Below, piece after piece: positions 19,269 through 27,625 of a DNA stretch of 64,000 bases (within the stretch, counting starts at the first letter, position 1; the number at the start of each line of letters is the position of its first letter). A program made the translations under genes and the position numbers. The notes under the pieces were generated by a model. It was given only the letters and a program-made list of their open reading frames with translations. It was not told the DNA's origin and searched no databases. Source of the stretch: 34-65-8 sp964516135 (GTDB taxonomy: Bacteria > Pseudomonadota > Alphaproteobacteria > Sphingomonadales > Sphingomonadaceae); contig CAZEWN010000013.1 in assembly GCA_964516135.1 (NCBI GenBank), positions 26,633-90,632 on the forward strand, given 5' to 3'.

Positions 19269-19690
19269 GCGCGTCTCTCCGGGGATTCGAGGTCTGCCCC
19301 GATCGATAGCACGGTGAAACTTATCGCTGCAAAAGCTATCGCCACTCGATCGCGTCTCGGCGCGCGGTAAGGCACACTGCTTGGATAGCGTTGCAGCGCG
19401 TGCCGGGTCGCCCAGGCAGCGAGTGGGTTGGGCCGGTGTGCAGTTCCGGTTCTATTCCGCAATGTATAACGCTGCGATGCCCTGGACGGAAATTCACCGC
19501 GTGAACATTTCGGGATTGCCGAACGCTGGGGCAAGCACCCTGGCACAGTATCTCGCTGCGATCGGCGAACGCGGCACGCGATGGGTCCAGCGACTTCCAC
19601 GTTCTCCCGCTCAGCAATGCTCAAGATGATCGGATCGATTGAGCTCGCTTAGGAAACGCCCTGGCAAAGGGGTGGTTAAGGGAGGCTATA
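19269..19690. other. 422-bp non-coding interval upstream of the TonB receptor
   Basis: Between the divergent aldehyde dehydrogenase and TonB receptor genes. Short frames here have no recognisable protein features. A GGAGG ribosome site precedes the receptor ATG (19682-19686). No tRNA, clear terminator or repeat was seen. The length leaves room for two divergent promoters and operator sites, none of which I can assign. Confidence 0.5.
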
Positions 19691-22060
19691 ATGAAGCATT
19701 TTTCGGTGCAGTGCTTGGCTCTGCTGGCGTCGACTGCAACTGCCGCCATTTCGTACCCCGCCCTTGCACAGCAGGCATCCGGCACTGCCGGCGTGGCGAG
19801 CGGTGAAACTGGGGGTGCCATCATCGTTACGGCGCGCAAGCGCGAGGAAAGCCTCCAGGATGTGCCGCTGTCGATCACTGCTATCAGCGGCGACGCGATC
19901 ATCAAGCAGGGGGTCGACGATATCAGGGACATCGTTAGCCTGACCCCTGGCCTGTCGATCAGCGAGTTCGGATCGGGCACACTGGTATCTCCAATCATCC
20001 GTGGGATCAGCCAGCTAACCGGTGGCCAGTTTGCCGAGAACAATGTCTCGACATTCTACAATGGCATCTACATCCAGAACCAGAACCTGATCGATACTAC
20101 TTTCCTCGACATCGAGCGGGTTGAGGTCGTCAAGGGGCCGGTTAGCGCACTCTACGGACGCAACGCCTATGCTGGGGTGATCAACTATGTCACCAAGCGG
20201 CCATCGGACACGTTCGAGGGATCCATCCGAGTAATCGGCGACGAGCACGGACGTCGGGCCGCAATCGGATCGATTAGCGGACCCATTATCGGAGACACGG
20301 TGAAGGCAAGGATCGGTGCGCGTTTGGACAGCTCAGACGGATCGTTCGAGGATCCGGTGACCGGCATCGACTTCGAAGGGTATCGCAAATTCGCGGTACA
20401 GGGCGCGCTTGAGGTCGCCTTGTCGGAATCGGTCAATTTGTTGACCACCGTTTTCTATGCCAACGACACCTTGGACCAGCCCATTCGCGTCGCCGCCCTA
20501 GGCAACTGCGGGGCCGCGACCGGGGCGTTTCAGCCAGCAATTTGCGGCAAGCTACCTGACTACGACGATTCGACTGTGGCTCGCTCCGCAAATCCCGCCT
20601 TTGACTTGTTTGGCGCGGATCGCGAACTGTTGTTGGCAACGGCGGAATTGAACGTGACGCTAGGGGCGGTGGACATCAAAAGTATCACCTCGTTCGGCGA
20701 CAATCTTTATGCACAAAACCGGGACCAAGACGGGTCGGGCGTGGGATACTCCTTCCGGTTGTCAAACGGCGGGACCGCTAACCTCTCCACTTACACTTTC
20801 GGTGTATCGGAAGACAAATCGTTTACTCAGGAATTGCGCGCCAGCGTTCAGGCGACTGATCGCATCCGGGCGACTATCGGTGGCTTCTACAACAATTACG
20901 AAGCCGACACCCAGTTTAGTCTCTACGTTGACGCAAGCCCGCTGCCGACGGGGGTCAACCCCATTATCCTCTTTCCGATAGGTGCCAGCCGCAATGGTCC
21001 CCCGCCCGCGAACATTCAGTTCGTTCGGCTGGAGGACGAGGAATATTCAGCGTTCGGCATTCTGGATATCGAGGCAAGCGAGCAACTGACCTTTAGTGCC
21101 GAAGCGCGTTATTCGCGGCAAAGGAAATTTCAGAACCAGTCCGGTGGCTTCCTGACCATTCCCGCAACCGATCCCGATGGCGCGAACGGCCTCAATGGCA
21201 ATTTCAATCTGTGGAGTTTTCGCTTCACCGGGGAATATGACATATCCCCGAGCGCGATGATCTATGCCTCCGCGGCCAAAGGGAACAAGGCGGGCGGATT
21301 CAATTCTGGCCTCGTGAACCCGGCGGACGTCGTCTACGACCCGGAAGTCAACTGGACCTACGAACTCGGCTTCAAGACCGATTTGCTGGGCGGTCGGGCG
21401 CTGTTCGATGCGACACTGTTCTATTCCGACCTTAGCGGAATCCAATTGTTCGGCTTTGCGGAAACCGGGACTGGCTCGATTATCACAAATGGCGGCGACG
21501 CGGACGCCTACGGGTTTGAAGTCGCATTGTCGGGCGAGATTGCATCCGGTTTCAACGCTGCTGTGGGGCTTGCCTATGCCAATCCCCGTTTCAAGGATGG
21601 GTCGCTGCTCAACAGCAGTGCATCGGTCGGGCAGTGCCGCAACATCCCGGCGTGCGCGAATCGGGTGGTTACCGTGAACGGGCGAACCGCGCTTGACCTG
21701 GGCGGCCTATCGCTGCCGCGGCAAAGCGATTGGCAGGCAACCGCTCAGTTCGACATCGAGCAGCCTTTGACCGACCGCTTCGATTGGACTTTTCGCGGAA
21801 ACTACAAGTATCAATCAAAGCAGTTCACCACAACGCCGCCGACCAATGTTGGCTGGGTGGGCGATCGGCACACAATCAACTTGCGCGCTGGCCTTGCGAG
21901 CGAACACTGGACGGTTGAACTATTCGTCGACAATTTGCTGGACGATGGCACTCCACTCAACTTCGGCTCTGGGCTCAACGCCGCCAACGTCACGTTTCCA
22001 CTGACGGTTGTTTACGGACGACGGCGCGCGGTCGGACTGGAAACGAGCCTGCGATTCTAG
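19691..22060 (+). CDS. TonB-dependent receptor
   Basis: A 789-residue outer-membrane receptor. A signal peptide (about 1-26, ending ALAQ) is followed by a TonB-box-like AIIVTARK and the plug domain (about 50-170) with LQDVPLSITAISGDAI, IRDIVSLTPGL and IERVEVVKGPVSALYGRNAYAGVINYVTKRP. The remainder is the 22-strand barrel and ends in an aromatic residue (SLRF). Such receptors import siderophores, vitamins or organic substrates using TonB energy. The sequence is of the large sphingomonad family linked to catabolic substrates. It leads a cluster of exported proteins with unknown ligand. Confidence 0.95.
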   Translation: MKHFSVQCLALLASTATAAISYPALAQQASGTAGVASGETGGAIIVTARKREESLQDVPLSITAISGDAIIKQGVDDIRDIVSLTPGLSISEFGSGTLVSPIIRGISQLTGGQFAENNVSTFYNGIYIQNQNLIDTTFLDIERVEVVKGPVSALYGRNAYAGVINYVTKRPSDTFEGSIRVIGDEHGRRAAIGSISGPIIGDTVKARIGARLDSSDGSFEDPVTGIDFEGYRKFAVQGALEVALSESVNLLTTVFYANDTLDQPIRVAALGNCGAATGAFQPAICGKLPDYDDSTVARSANPAFDLFGADRELLLATAELNVTLGAVDIKSITSFGDNLYAQNRDQDGSGVGYSFRLSNGGTANLSTYTFGVSEDKSFTQELRASVQATDRIRATIGGFYNNYEADTQFSLYVDASPLPTGVNPIILFPIGASRNGPPPANIQFVRLEDEEYSAFGILDIEASEQLTFSAEARYSRQRKFQNQSGGFLTIPATDPDGANGLNGNFNLWSFRFTGEYDISPSAMIYASAAKGNKAGGFNSGLVNPADVVYDPEVNWTYELGFKTDLLGGRALFDATLFYSDLSGIQLFGFAETGTGSIITNGGDADAYGFEVALSGEIASGFNAAVGLAYANPRFKDGSLLNSSASVGQCRNIPACANRVVTVNGRTALDLGGLSLPRQSDWQATAQFDIEQPLTDRFDWTFRGNYKYQSKQFTTTPPTNVGWVGDRHTINLRAGLASEHWTVELFVDNLLDDGTPLNFGSGLNAANVTFPLTVVYGRRRAVGLETSLRF

Positions 22061-22130
22061 GGCGCGGAATGGGCAAACCGGATGGCTGCCAGCGGTGGGC
22101 GGCGCCATCGTTGCGTACGGAGAGACTGGT

Positions 22131-22850
22131 GTGAATCGACCGATCACAACTTCAAGCAATCTCGTGGCCGGTCTGCTGTTTCTTGCGGCCGTGCCATGCC
22201 CGGCCCAGGCCCAGACCGGCGGCGCCGCGATGGCGTCGCCGGATTCGAACGCGATGGTGCTCGCCCAGCGGTGGTCTCTGCTGCAAGTCGTGCCCCCAGC
22301 GATCGAGAACCGGGTGATCGTCAATGCCCCGCTCGACAAGGCTTGGGCATTGTGGACTGACCCAATAAGATTGCCTGAATTCATGGGGTTTGGCGCGACG
22401 ATCGAAGCGCGTCCGGGCGGTGCCTATCAGGTTGTGTTCGTTCCGGACGCGCCCGATGCCTTGAGCCGCGGCAATGACGGACGGATCATTGCGATCGAAC
22501 CGCGATCGATGCTGAGCTTCACTTGGATGACGCCAATGCACATGGCTGCGCTACATGGCAATTCGACTGTCGTTACCCTTTATTTTACGCCGCTTGAGGG
22601 TGGCGCGCGCACGCAGGTCGATCTCGTTAACACCGGTTACGGCACCGGTGACGACTGGCGCGCCGCATACGAATACAATGTCGGCGGCTGGGACCGCGTC
22701 CTTGCGCATTTCCAATATGCCGCAGAAGTCGGCCCGATCGACTGGACGCAGCGGGCGCGCGATCTGAAGCGTGACGGAACCTTACCAATGTGGCGCGAGT
22801 TCAAACGCAAGCAACTGCGCGGTGAGGATCCCTATGCCAAGGGGCAGTGA
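22131..22850 (+). CDS. Exported SRPBCC (AHSA1-like) domain protein
   Basis: A 239-residue protein starting at GTG 22131 behind a GGAGAGA site. The N-terminus MNRPITTSSNLVAGLLFLAAVPCPAQAQ is a signal peptide, followed by an SRPBCC lipid/ligand-binding fold: VIVNAPLDKAWALWTDPIRLPEFMGF, GGAYQVVF, RSMLSFTWMTP and LVNTGYGTGDDW. Most SRPBCC proteins of this type are cytoplasmic, so export is unusual. It lies 70 bp after the TonB receptor in the same direction and is likely co-transcribed. It may bind or process the imported compound; this is inference. Confidence 0.82.
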   Translation: MNRPITTSSNLVAGLLFLAAVPCPAQAQTGGAAMASPDSNAMVLAQRWSLLQVVPPAIENRVIVNAPLDKAWALWTDPIRLPEFMGFGATIEARPGGAYQVVFVPDAPDALSRGNDGRIIAIEPRSMLSFTWMTPMHMAALHGNSTVVTLYFTPLEGGARTQVDLVNTGYGTGDDWRAAYEYNVGGWDRVLAHFQYAAEVGPIDWTQRARDLKRDGTLPMWREFKRKQLRGEDPYAKGQ

Positions 22851-22886
22851 TTGACGAGATGCCTTCAGCGCGGTCGCGCAAGCACT

Positions 22887-23885
22887 TCAGATCACATACC
22901 GACCTCTGAAGCGATCCAGTATCAGCGGTCGGATAAACTCGGGCAGCAGTGCAGGGTTCTGAGTCTTGATGCCGGTCAGGTGCTGCAGTATTTGTGCCTG
23001 ATCCCCAAGTTTTGCGCCCATCCAGGGATATTCGGACAGCTTCATCATTGATGTGTAATCGCGCCGACAATCGATCGACGGCTTGGCCGGATCCTGAATG
23101 TCGGCCAGCTTGGATGTCCAGAAAGCATAGTCCACGCGCGGTTGCTGAGGTCCGGGCAGCTGCGCCGCGCCCAGAACGCCGTACGAGATTTCATCGCCAG
23201 CATCGATGAAATGCTGCGAATACCCTCCGTCCCGGTCCCAAGGCTGATCGTAGAATTTGGGGTCGACACCCGGCACGATGATTGACTTGCCCACGCGGAA
23301 GGCGAGCCGATCGGCGTAATCCACGGTTTTCACATCGATTGTGCGATCCAGATAGGGATTGTACACGCGTTCGATCGGGCTGAAAGTGCGGGGGTCCACG
23401 TAGACCTGGTTGAACGTTCCCCACAGAACATAGTCGTGCTCACCCGGATCTGGCACGATCTCGTCATCGGCAGGGGTCGCGAAAATCTGCCCGAGCGTGA
23501 CCTTGCCCAGCCAAGGATAGGCCGCCTCGCCCGGCGGTGCCAGTATAACCAGGCCATATTGCGCCATCCACGAATACTCGCCCGCCAAGTTGGCCTGAAC
23601 CTTTGCGAACGCGAAGTGATTGTCGAGACGCCGCCGCAGGTCGAATGGTCCGGTCTGCTTCGGCATCCACCGGCGACGTTCAAATGCTTCCTTGGGCAGC
23701 GTGGTGGCGCGCGCGTGCTCGCTGATTTGCTGGACCTCGGCCGCCTCGGCCGATTTCTCGGCATTCTGCATCATCGCCATGACATCGTAGGGCTGCATCA
23801 GCGCCGCTCCGCCCAGCACCATTGCGCCGCCCCGAAGCGCGTCGCGCCGGGACAGGGTCTCGATCTGGCGGAAATCGGTGGTCAT
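22887..23885 (-). CDS. DUF1838 family protein with Tat-like signal
   Basis: A 332-residue protein starting MTTDFRQIETLSRRDALRGG. The SRRDAL motif followed by a hydrophobic GAMVLGGAAL stretch looks like a twin-arginine export signal. The body matches the DUF1838 family as I know it (VLWGTFNQVYVDPRTFSPIERVYNPYLDRTIDV region), whose function is unknown. The open frame continues upstream but without signal or homology. It is convergent with the SRPBCC gene and divergent from the serine-hydrolase gene (195 bp apart), inside a cluster of exported proteins. Confidence 0.75.
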   Translation of the reverse strand: MTTDFRQIETLSRRDALRGGAMVLGGAALMQPYDVMAMMQNAEKSAEAAEVQQISEHARATTLPKEAFERRRWMPKQTGPFDLRRRLDNHFAFAKVQANLAGEYSWMAQYGLVILAPPGEAAYPWLGKVTLGQIFATPADDEIVPDPGEHDYVLWGTFNQVYVDPRTFSPIERVYNPYLDRTIDVKTVDYADRLAFRVGKSIIVPGVDPKFYDQPWDRDGGYSQHFIDAGDEISYGVLGAAQLPGPQQPRVDYAFWTSKLADIQDPAKPSIDCRRDYTSMMKLSEYPWMGAKLGDQAQILQHLTGIKTQNPALLPEFIRPLILDRFRGRYVI

Positions 23886-24080
23886 TGTGGTCTCCCTGTG
23901 TCGTGGCAATCGGCAGGGTCGGGCTGGCGCCAGGACCGAAAGCCGCTCCCCGCCGCGCGGAAAGTCCACTACCGATACCGGCTGGAGCGCGCGACAATGC
24001 GTCATTGCACAGGCTGTTCAAGAGGTGATCATTCGCCGACCACCGGTGTACGGAACGATCAAGAACCCAAAGGATGGCGC

Positions 24081-25343
24081 ATGATGCGGGCCAGCTTTCT
24101 AATACTTGCCATTCTAGCGGCGGGATGCACGTCACCCGGCTCAGTTACACGCACGCTGGCCCCGCCGTACCCTGAAGGCGACGAAGAGGTGTTCGCACAG
24201 AGGCAGCAACAATACCGCTCCTCTGTCGGCGCACAGGGGCGGCTGGGCGGCTACGACCCGGTGGAGCCTGTAATCGGCGCCGCGATACCGCATCCGATCG
24301 CCACTGCGGTCGCGCCAGCCCTGTCAGATGCAGCCTTGGACGAGGCTGAAACCTATGCTGCCGCACGGCGAAGCTCGTCATTTCTGGTTTGGATGAACGG
24401 CGCGCTCCAGCGAGAACGATATTTTGGTGATGCGGATTCGTCGACCCCGATCGTATCAAAGGCGCTGGCCAAACCCCTCGCAACTATCGTGATCGGTCGT
24501 GCGATCCAGCTTGGCATGATCCAATCAGTCGACGAACCAGCGGCGAATTACATCACCGAATGGCGGGATGATCCTGTGCGATCGCGCATCACCATCCGCC
24601 ACTTGCTCGAAATGCGGTCCGGTTTGCTGGCGCAATCGTTTGGCCCGGATGCACCGTCTATCCTCGAACGTGCTTACTTGCATCCCCGACACGATTCGGT
24701 GATGGTGTACGAATACCCCGTCACCGATCAACCCGGCGAGCGGTTTGAGTACTCCAACGTCACCACCGACCTGATCGCATTGGTCATAGAGCGCGCTACT
24801 GGACGGCGCTATGCTGACTTCCTCGGCGGTGAGTTATTGCAGCGTATCGGAGCGGCGGGCGGCCATGTATGGGTCAATAGACCTGGCGGGCTGGCGCACT
24901 CGGGATGCTGCATCCTGTTGCCCGCGCGAACATGGCTTAAGGTCGGGGTTCTGCTGATGGAAGGTGGCGTCTGGCAGGGGCGGCGACTTGTCCCCTTCGA
25001 TTTCGTCCGCGCGATGAGCACGGCGACACCGCAGAATCCACACTTTGGTATGGGATTGTGGGTAGCGGGTCCATATGTGGAGCGGCGGGGCTTCCTTCAT
25101 CCCTCGCAAGAATTGGGCCGGGTGTTGCATTCGGCCCCCTACCTTGATGCAGACCTTTCGCTGTTTGACGGCAACGGCAATCAGGTGATGTACCTCATTC
25201 CGTCGATGCGAATGATAATTCTGCGAACGGGCGAGTTTCCACCCGTCGAGTTGGAGTGGGACAACAGCTACTTACCCAACATTTTGATTGCCGACGCCGC
25301 GCGGCAAGGTGACGTGCCGATGCCAAGGCCGCAATCGCGGTAA
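24081..25343 (+). CDS. Serine-hydrolase (class C beta-lactamase fold) lipoprotein with probable lost nucleophile
   Basis: A 420-residue lipoprotein beginning MMRASFLILAILAAGC (lipobox LAAGC). The body is the beta-lactamase/esterase fold: RHLLEMRSGL, the YSN motif in FEYSNVTTDLIALVIERATG, and GLAHSGCCILLPARTWLKVG. The SxxK motif normally found at the start of the following helix reads ALAK in SKALAKPLATIVIGRAI, so the nucleophilic serine seems to be alanine. It may be a binding protein or use another serine (one lies two residues earlier). Part of the TonB receptor cluster. Confidence 0.82.
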   Translation: MMRASFLILAILAAGCTSPGSVTRTLAPPYPEGDEEVFAQRQQQYRSSVGAQGRLGGYDPVEPVIGAAIPHPIATAVAPALSDAALDEAETYAAARRSSSFLVWMNGALQRERYFGDADSSTPIVSKALAKPLATIVIGRAIQLGMIQSVDEPAANYITEWRDDPVRSRITIRHLLEMRSGLLAQSFGPDAPSILERAYLHPRHDSVMVYEYPVTDQPGERFEYSNVTTDLIALVIERATGRRYADFLGGELLQRIGAAGGHVWVNRPGGLAHSGCCILLPARTWLKVGVLLMEGGVWQGRRLVPFDFVRAMSTATPQNPHFGMGLWVAGPYVERRGFLHPSQELGRVLHSAPYLDADLSLFDGNGNQVMYLIPSMRMIILRTGEFPPVELEWDNSYLPNILIADAARQGDVPMPRPQSR

Positions 25344-25404
25344 TCACCGACCTGATCAGGATCCGGAATGCTGGAGGTGAATGCTACCACCGCGCGAATT
25401 ATGG

Positions 25405-25480
25405 TGGTGAGCCCTGCAGGATTCGAACCTGCGACCCACTGATTAAAAGTCAGTTGCTCTACCGACTGAGCTAAGGGCCC
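25405..25480 (-). tRNA. tRNA-Lys(TTT)
   Basis: Read on the minus strand: acceptor GGGCCCT pairs with AGGGCTC (one G-U pair), D loop CTCAGTCGGTAGAG, anticodon loop CTTTTAA with anticodon TTT, T loop GTTCGAATC, and encoded CCA (25405-25407 on the plus strand as TGG). Total 76 nt. Confidence 0.97.
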
Positions 25481-25494
25481 ACACCACCGGGCGG

Positions 25495-25989
25495 TCACCT
25501 AGGCAGGGGGCGCGGGCGGGTCAAGCGGCGATGGAGCTGGGCGAGGGTGAGTCCGGTCAGTGGATCGCGCCAGCCTGGCGCAATCACGCGCGCTGGACCG
25601 AGCACGAAGCCGCGGGCGCGGAACCGAGGGTGGGGGAGGGTCAGACGCGGGTCGCGCCACGCCCCGCCGCTCCATAGGACGAGGTCAAGGTCGAGTACGC
25701 GCGCCGTCCAGCGCTGGCCGCGTCGGCGGCGCCCGAAGCGACGCTCGATCCGTTGGAGCAACGCCAGCATGGCGCCGGGATCGCGGCCAGTTTCCACTAA
25801 TGCGGCTGCATTGGCGAACGTGCGGCGCGAGGGACCGATGGGGACGGTCTCCACCACGGGCGAAGCCGCGAGCACGGCCACATTGGCGCGCGCAAGCTCC
25901 GCCAGTGCCGCAGCGATCACCCGCTTTGGCGCGCCGTGGCGCCGATGGCGCATGTTGCCGCCCAGCGCGACGAGGTAGCGGTGGTTCAG
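25495..25989 (-). CDS. folK: 2-amino-4-hydroxy-6-hydroxymethyldihydropteridine diphosphokinase, probable CTG start
   Basis: FolK transfers pyrophosphate from ATP to 6-hydroxymethyl-dihydropterin in folate synthesis. The first ATG (25953) would remove the conserved first strand; reading on upstream in frame gives NHRYLVALGGN, the expected N-terminus. No ATG, GTG or TTG lies in that upstream stretch, but a CTG at 25989-25987 overlaps the stop of the preceding gene as CTGA and gives 164 residues, the length seen in the family. RRRGQRWTARVLDLDLVLW and LPHPRFRARGFVLGPA carry the ATP and metal motifs. Family is certain; start is inferred. Confidence 0.85.
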   Translation of the reverse strand: MNHRYLVALGGNMRHRRHGAPKRVIAAALAELARANVAVLAASPVVETVPIGPSRRTFANAAALVETGRDPGAMLALLQRIERRFGRRRRGQRWTARVLDLDLVLWSGGAWRDPRLTLPHPRFRARGFVLGPARVIAPGWRDPLTGLTLAQLHRRLTRPRPLPR

Positions 25990-26837
25990 ACGTCCTCGCA
26001 GATGCGGGTGTAGAGCTGCGGTCGCCGGTCGCGGAAGAAGCCCATGCCCGCGCGGTGGGTGGCAGCCTCAGCCAAATCGAGCGTAGCCACCAGCACGCCG
26101 CTTTCCTCGCCGCCGAATTCGCACACGAAATCGCCCCATTCGTTGGCGATGAAGCTGTGGCCGTAGAATCTCTGGCCGTCTTCGGTGCCGATGCGGTTGG
26201 CGGCGATCACCGGCATGCAGTTGGATACCGCATGGCCCTGCATCGCCCGGCGCCACATCCGGCTCGTATCAAGGTCGCTATCATAGGGTTCGCTGCCAAT
26301 GGCAGTCGGATAGAATAGCACTTCGGCGCCCTTGAGCGCCATCACGCGCGCGCATTCGGGATACCACTGGTCCCAGCAAATACCGACGCCGATCCGGGTA
26401 CCCATCACGTCCCACACCTTGAACCCGTCGTTGCCGGGGCGGAAGTAGTACTTCTCTTCGTAGCCCGGTCCGTCGGGGATATGACTCTTGCGGTAGGTAC
26501 CCCGGATCTCGCCACGATCGTCGATCATGGCGAGAGTGTTGTAGTAGTGGTGCCCATCGCGCTCGAAGAAGCTGGTCGGGATCGCCACTTTCAGCTTGGC
26601 CGCCAGCTTGCGCATCGCGATCACCGAGGGGTGTTCGCCGAGAGGGCGGGCGAGGGCGAAGCAAGCCTCGTCCTCCAGCTTGCAGAAGTATTCGCCGCTG
26701 AACAGTTCGGGCGGCAGGATGATCTGCGCACCCCGCGCGGCCGCCTGCTCGACCAGTTCGCCGACGGCGGCGATGTTGTCCGCCTCGTCGGGTGCATTGA
26801 GCGCCAGTTGCAGCGCGGCGACGGTGATCTGGGTCAT
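25986..26837 (-). CDS. aguB: N-carbamoylputrescine amidase (nitrilase superfamily)
   Basis: A 283-residue carbon-nitrogen hydrolase. The catalytic triad is visible: Glu in LPPELFSGEYFCK, Lys in TYRKSHIPDGPGYEEKYYF, Cys in VGICWDQWYPE. These motifs, the length and MTQITVAALQLAL at the start match N-carbamoylputrescine amidases, which release putrescine, CO2 and ammonia. No agmatine deiminase is adjacent in the window, so the pathway role is inferred from sequence. It sits upstream of folK with a 4-base overlap. Confidence 0.9.
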   Translation of the reverse strand: MTQITVAALQLALNAPDEADNIAAVGELVEQAAARGAQIILPPELFSGEYFCKLEDEACFALARPLGEHPSVIAMRKLAAKLKVAIPTSFFERDGHHYYNTLAMIDDRGEIRGTYRKSHIPDGPGYEEKYYFRPGNDGFKVWDVMGTRIGVGICWDQWYPECARVMALKGAEVLFYPTAIGSEPYDSDLDTSRMWRRAMQGHAVSNCMPVIAANRIGTEDGQRFYGHSFIANEWGDFVCEFGGEESGVLVATLDLAEAATHRAGMGFFRDRRPQLYTRICEDV

Positions 26838-26848
26838 GGCACGCGCGC

Positions 26849-27625
26849 CTATGCCGGGCGCAAGGCGAAGTCTACCTGGATATAGACCTCGCTGCGGGTG
26901 GTGCCGGTCATCAGGCCGGGCGAGCCCTGTTCGGGCATCGGCATGGCGACCGGCGGCGGCGGCGGGGGTGCGACCGGCACGCTGGCGGCCGCCGCTTCGG
27001 CTGCGGTCGCGTCGGCCCCGCGAAGCCATGCCTGGCCCTGCGTGCCGCCCGCGTCGCGGATGTAGAGCACGCGCGCGATCTCCATGTCCGCCGCTTCGGC
27101 ATAGGCCTCGGCCCGGCGCCGTGCGGCCTTGTAGGCATTGGCATAGGCCTGGTTCGCCGCCGTTTCGGGATCGGCCATCGACAGGTTGGGGCCGGACACG
27201 ATGTTGGCGCCCGCCTCGGTCACCGCCGTCACCGCCGCGCCCGCGCGCGACGCGTCGCGCAGCGTCACCTCGACCACGTTGGCGGCCTGGAACTGGCCGC
27301 GCCGGTCGCCATAATCGATCCGGTTGACGCTGACTGCGCGCGTTTGGATGTCCCGCTCGGCCACGCCCAGTTCGCGCAGCGCGGCAACGATCTCGGCGAT
27401 CTTTTCGCCATTCGCTTCGCTCGCGGCGCGGGCGCTGACGGCCCAGGTCTCGATCCCGGCCTGGAATTGCGCACGGTCGGGCCGCGTCTCGGCCCGGCCG
27501 CTTGCGCTGACCGAGAGCAGCGTTTCGTCGCGATCGATCCCGCGTGCGCCATCCGCGCCGCTGCCACAGGCGGCAAGCGCCAGGGCGAGTGATGCGGCGA
27601 TGGCGGTGCGACCCGGCTCCATCAT
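26849..27625 (-). CDS. SIMPL domain (DUF541) lipoprotein
   Basis: A 258-residue exported protein: MMEPGRTAIAASLALALAACGS contains a lipobox (LAAC). The SIMPL domain follows, with LLSVSASGRAETRPDRAQFQAGIETWA, VAERDIQTRAVSVN and ANQAYANAYKAARRRAEAYAEAADMEIARV. Near the C-terminus there is a proline-rich stretch. The function of SIMPL proteins is not settled; oxidative stress and envelope roles have been proposed. The ATG overlaps the stop of the upstream methyltransferase (ATGA), a coupled pair. Confidence 0.88.
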   Translation of the reverse strand: MMEPGRTAIAASLALALAACGSGADGARGIDRDETLLSVSASGRAETRPDRAQFQAGIETWAVSARAASEANGEKIAEIVAALRELGVAERDIQTRAVSVNRIDYGDRRGQFQAANVVEVTLRDASRAGAAVTAVTEAGANIVSGPNLSMADPETAANQAYANAYKAARRRAEAYAEAADMEIARVLYIRDAGGTQGQAWLRGADATAAEAAAASVPVAPPPPPPVAMPMPEQGSPGLMTGTTRSEVYIQVDFALRPA

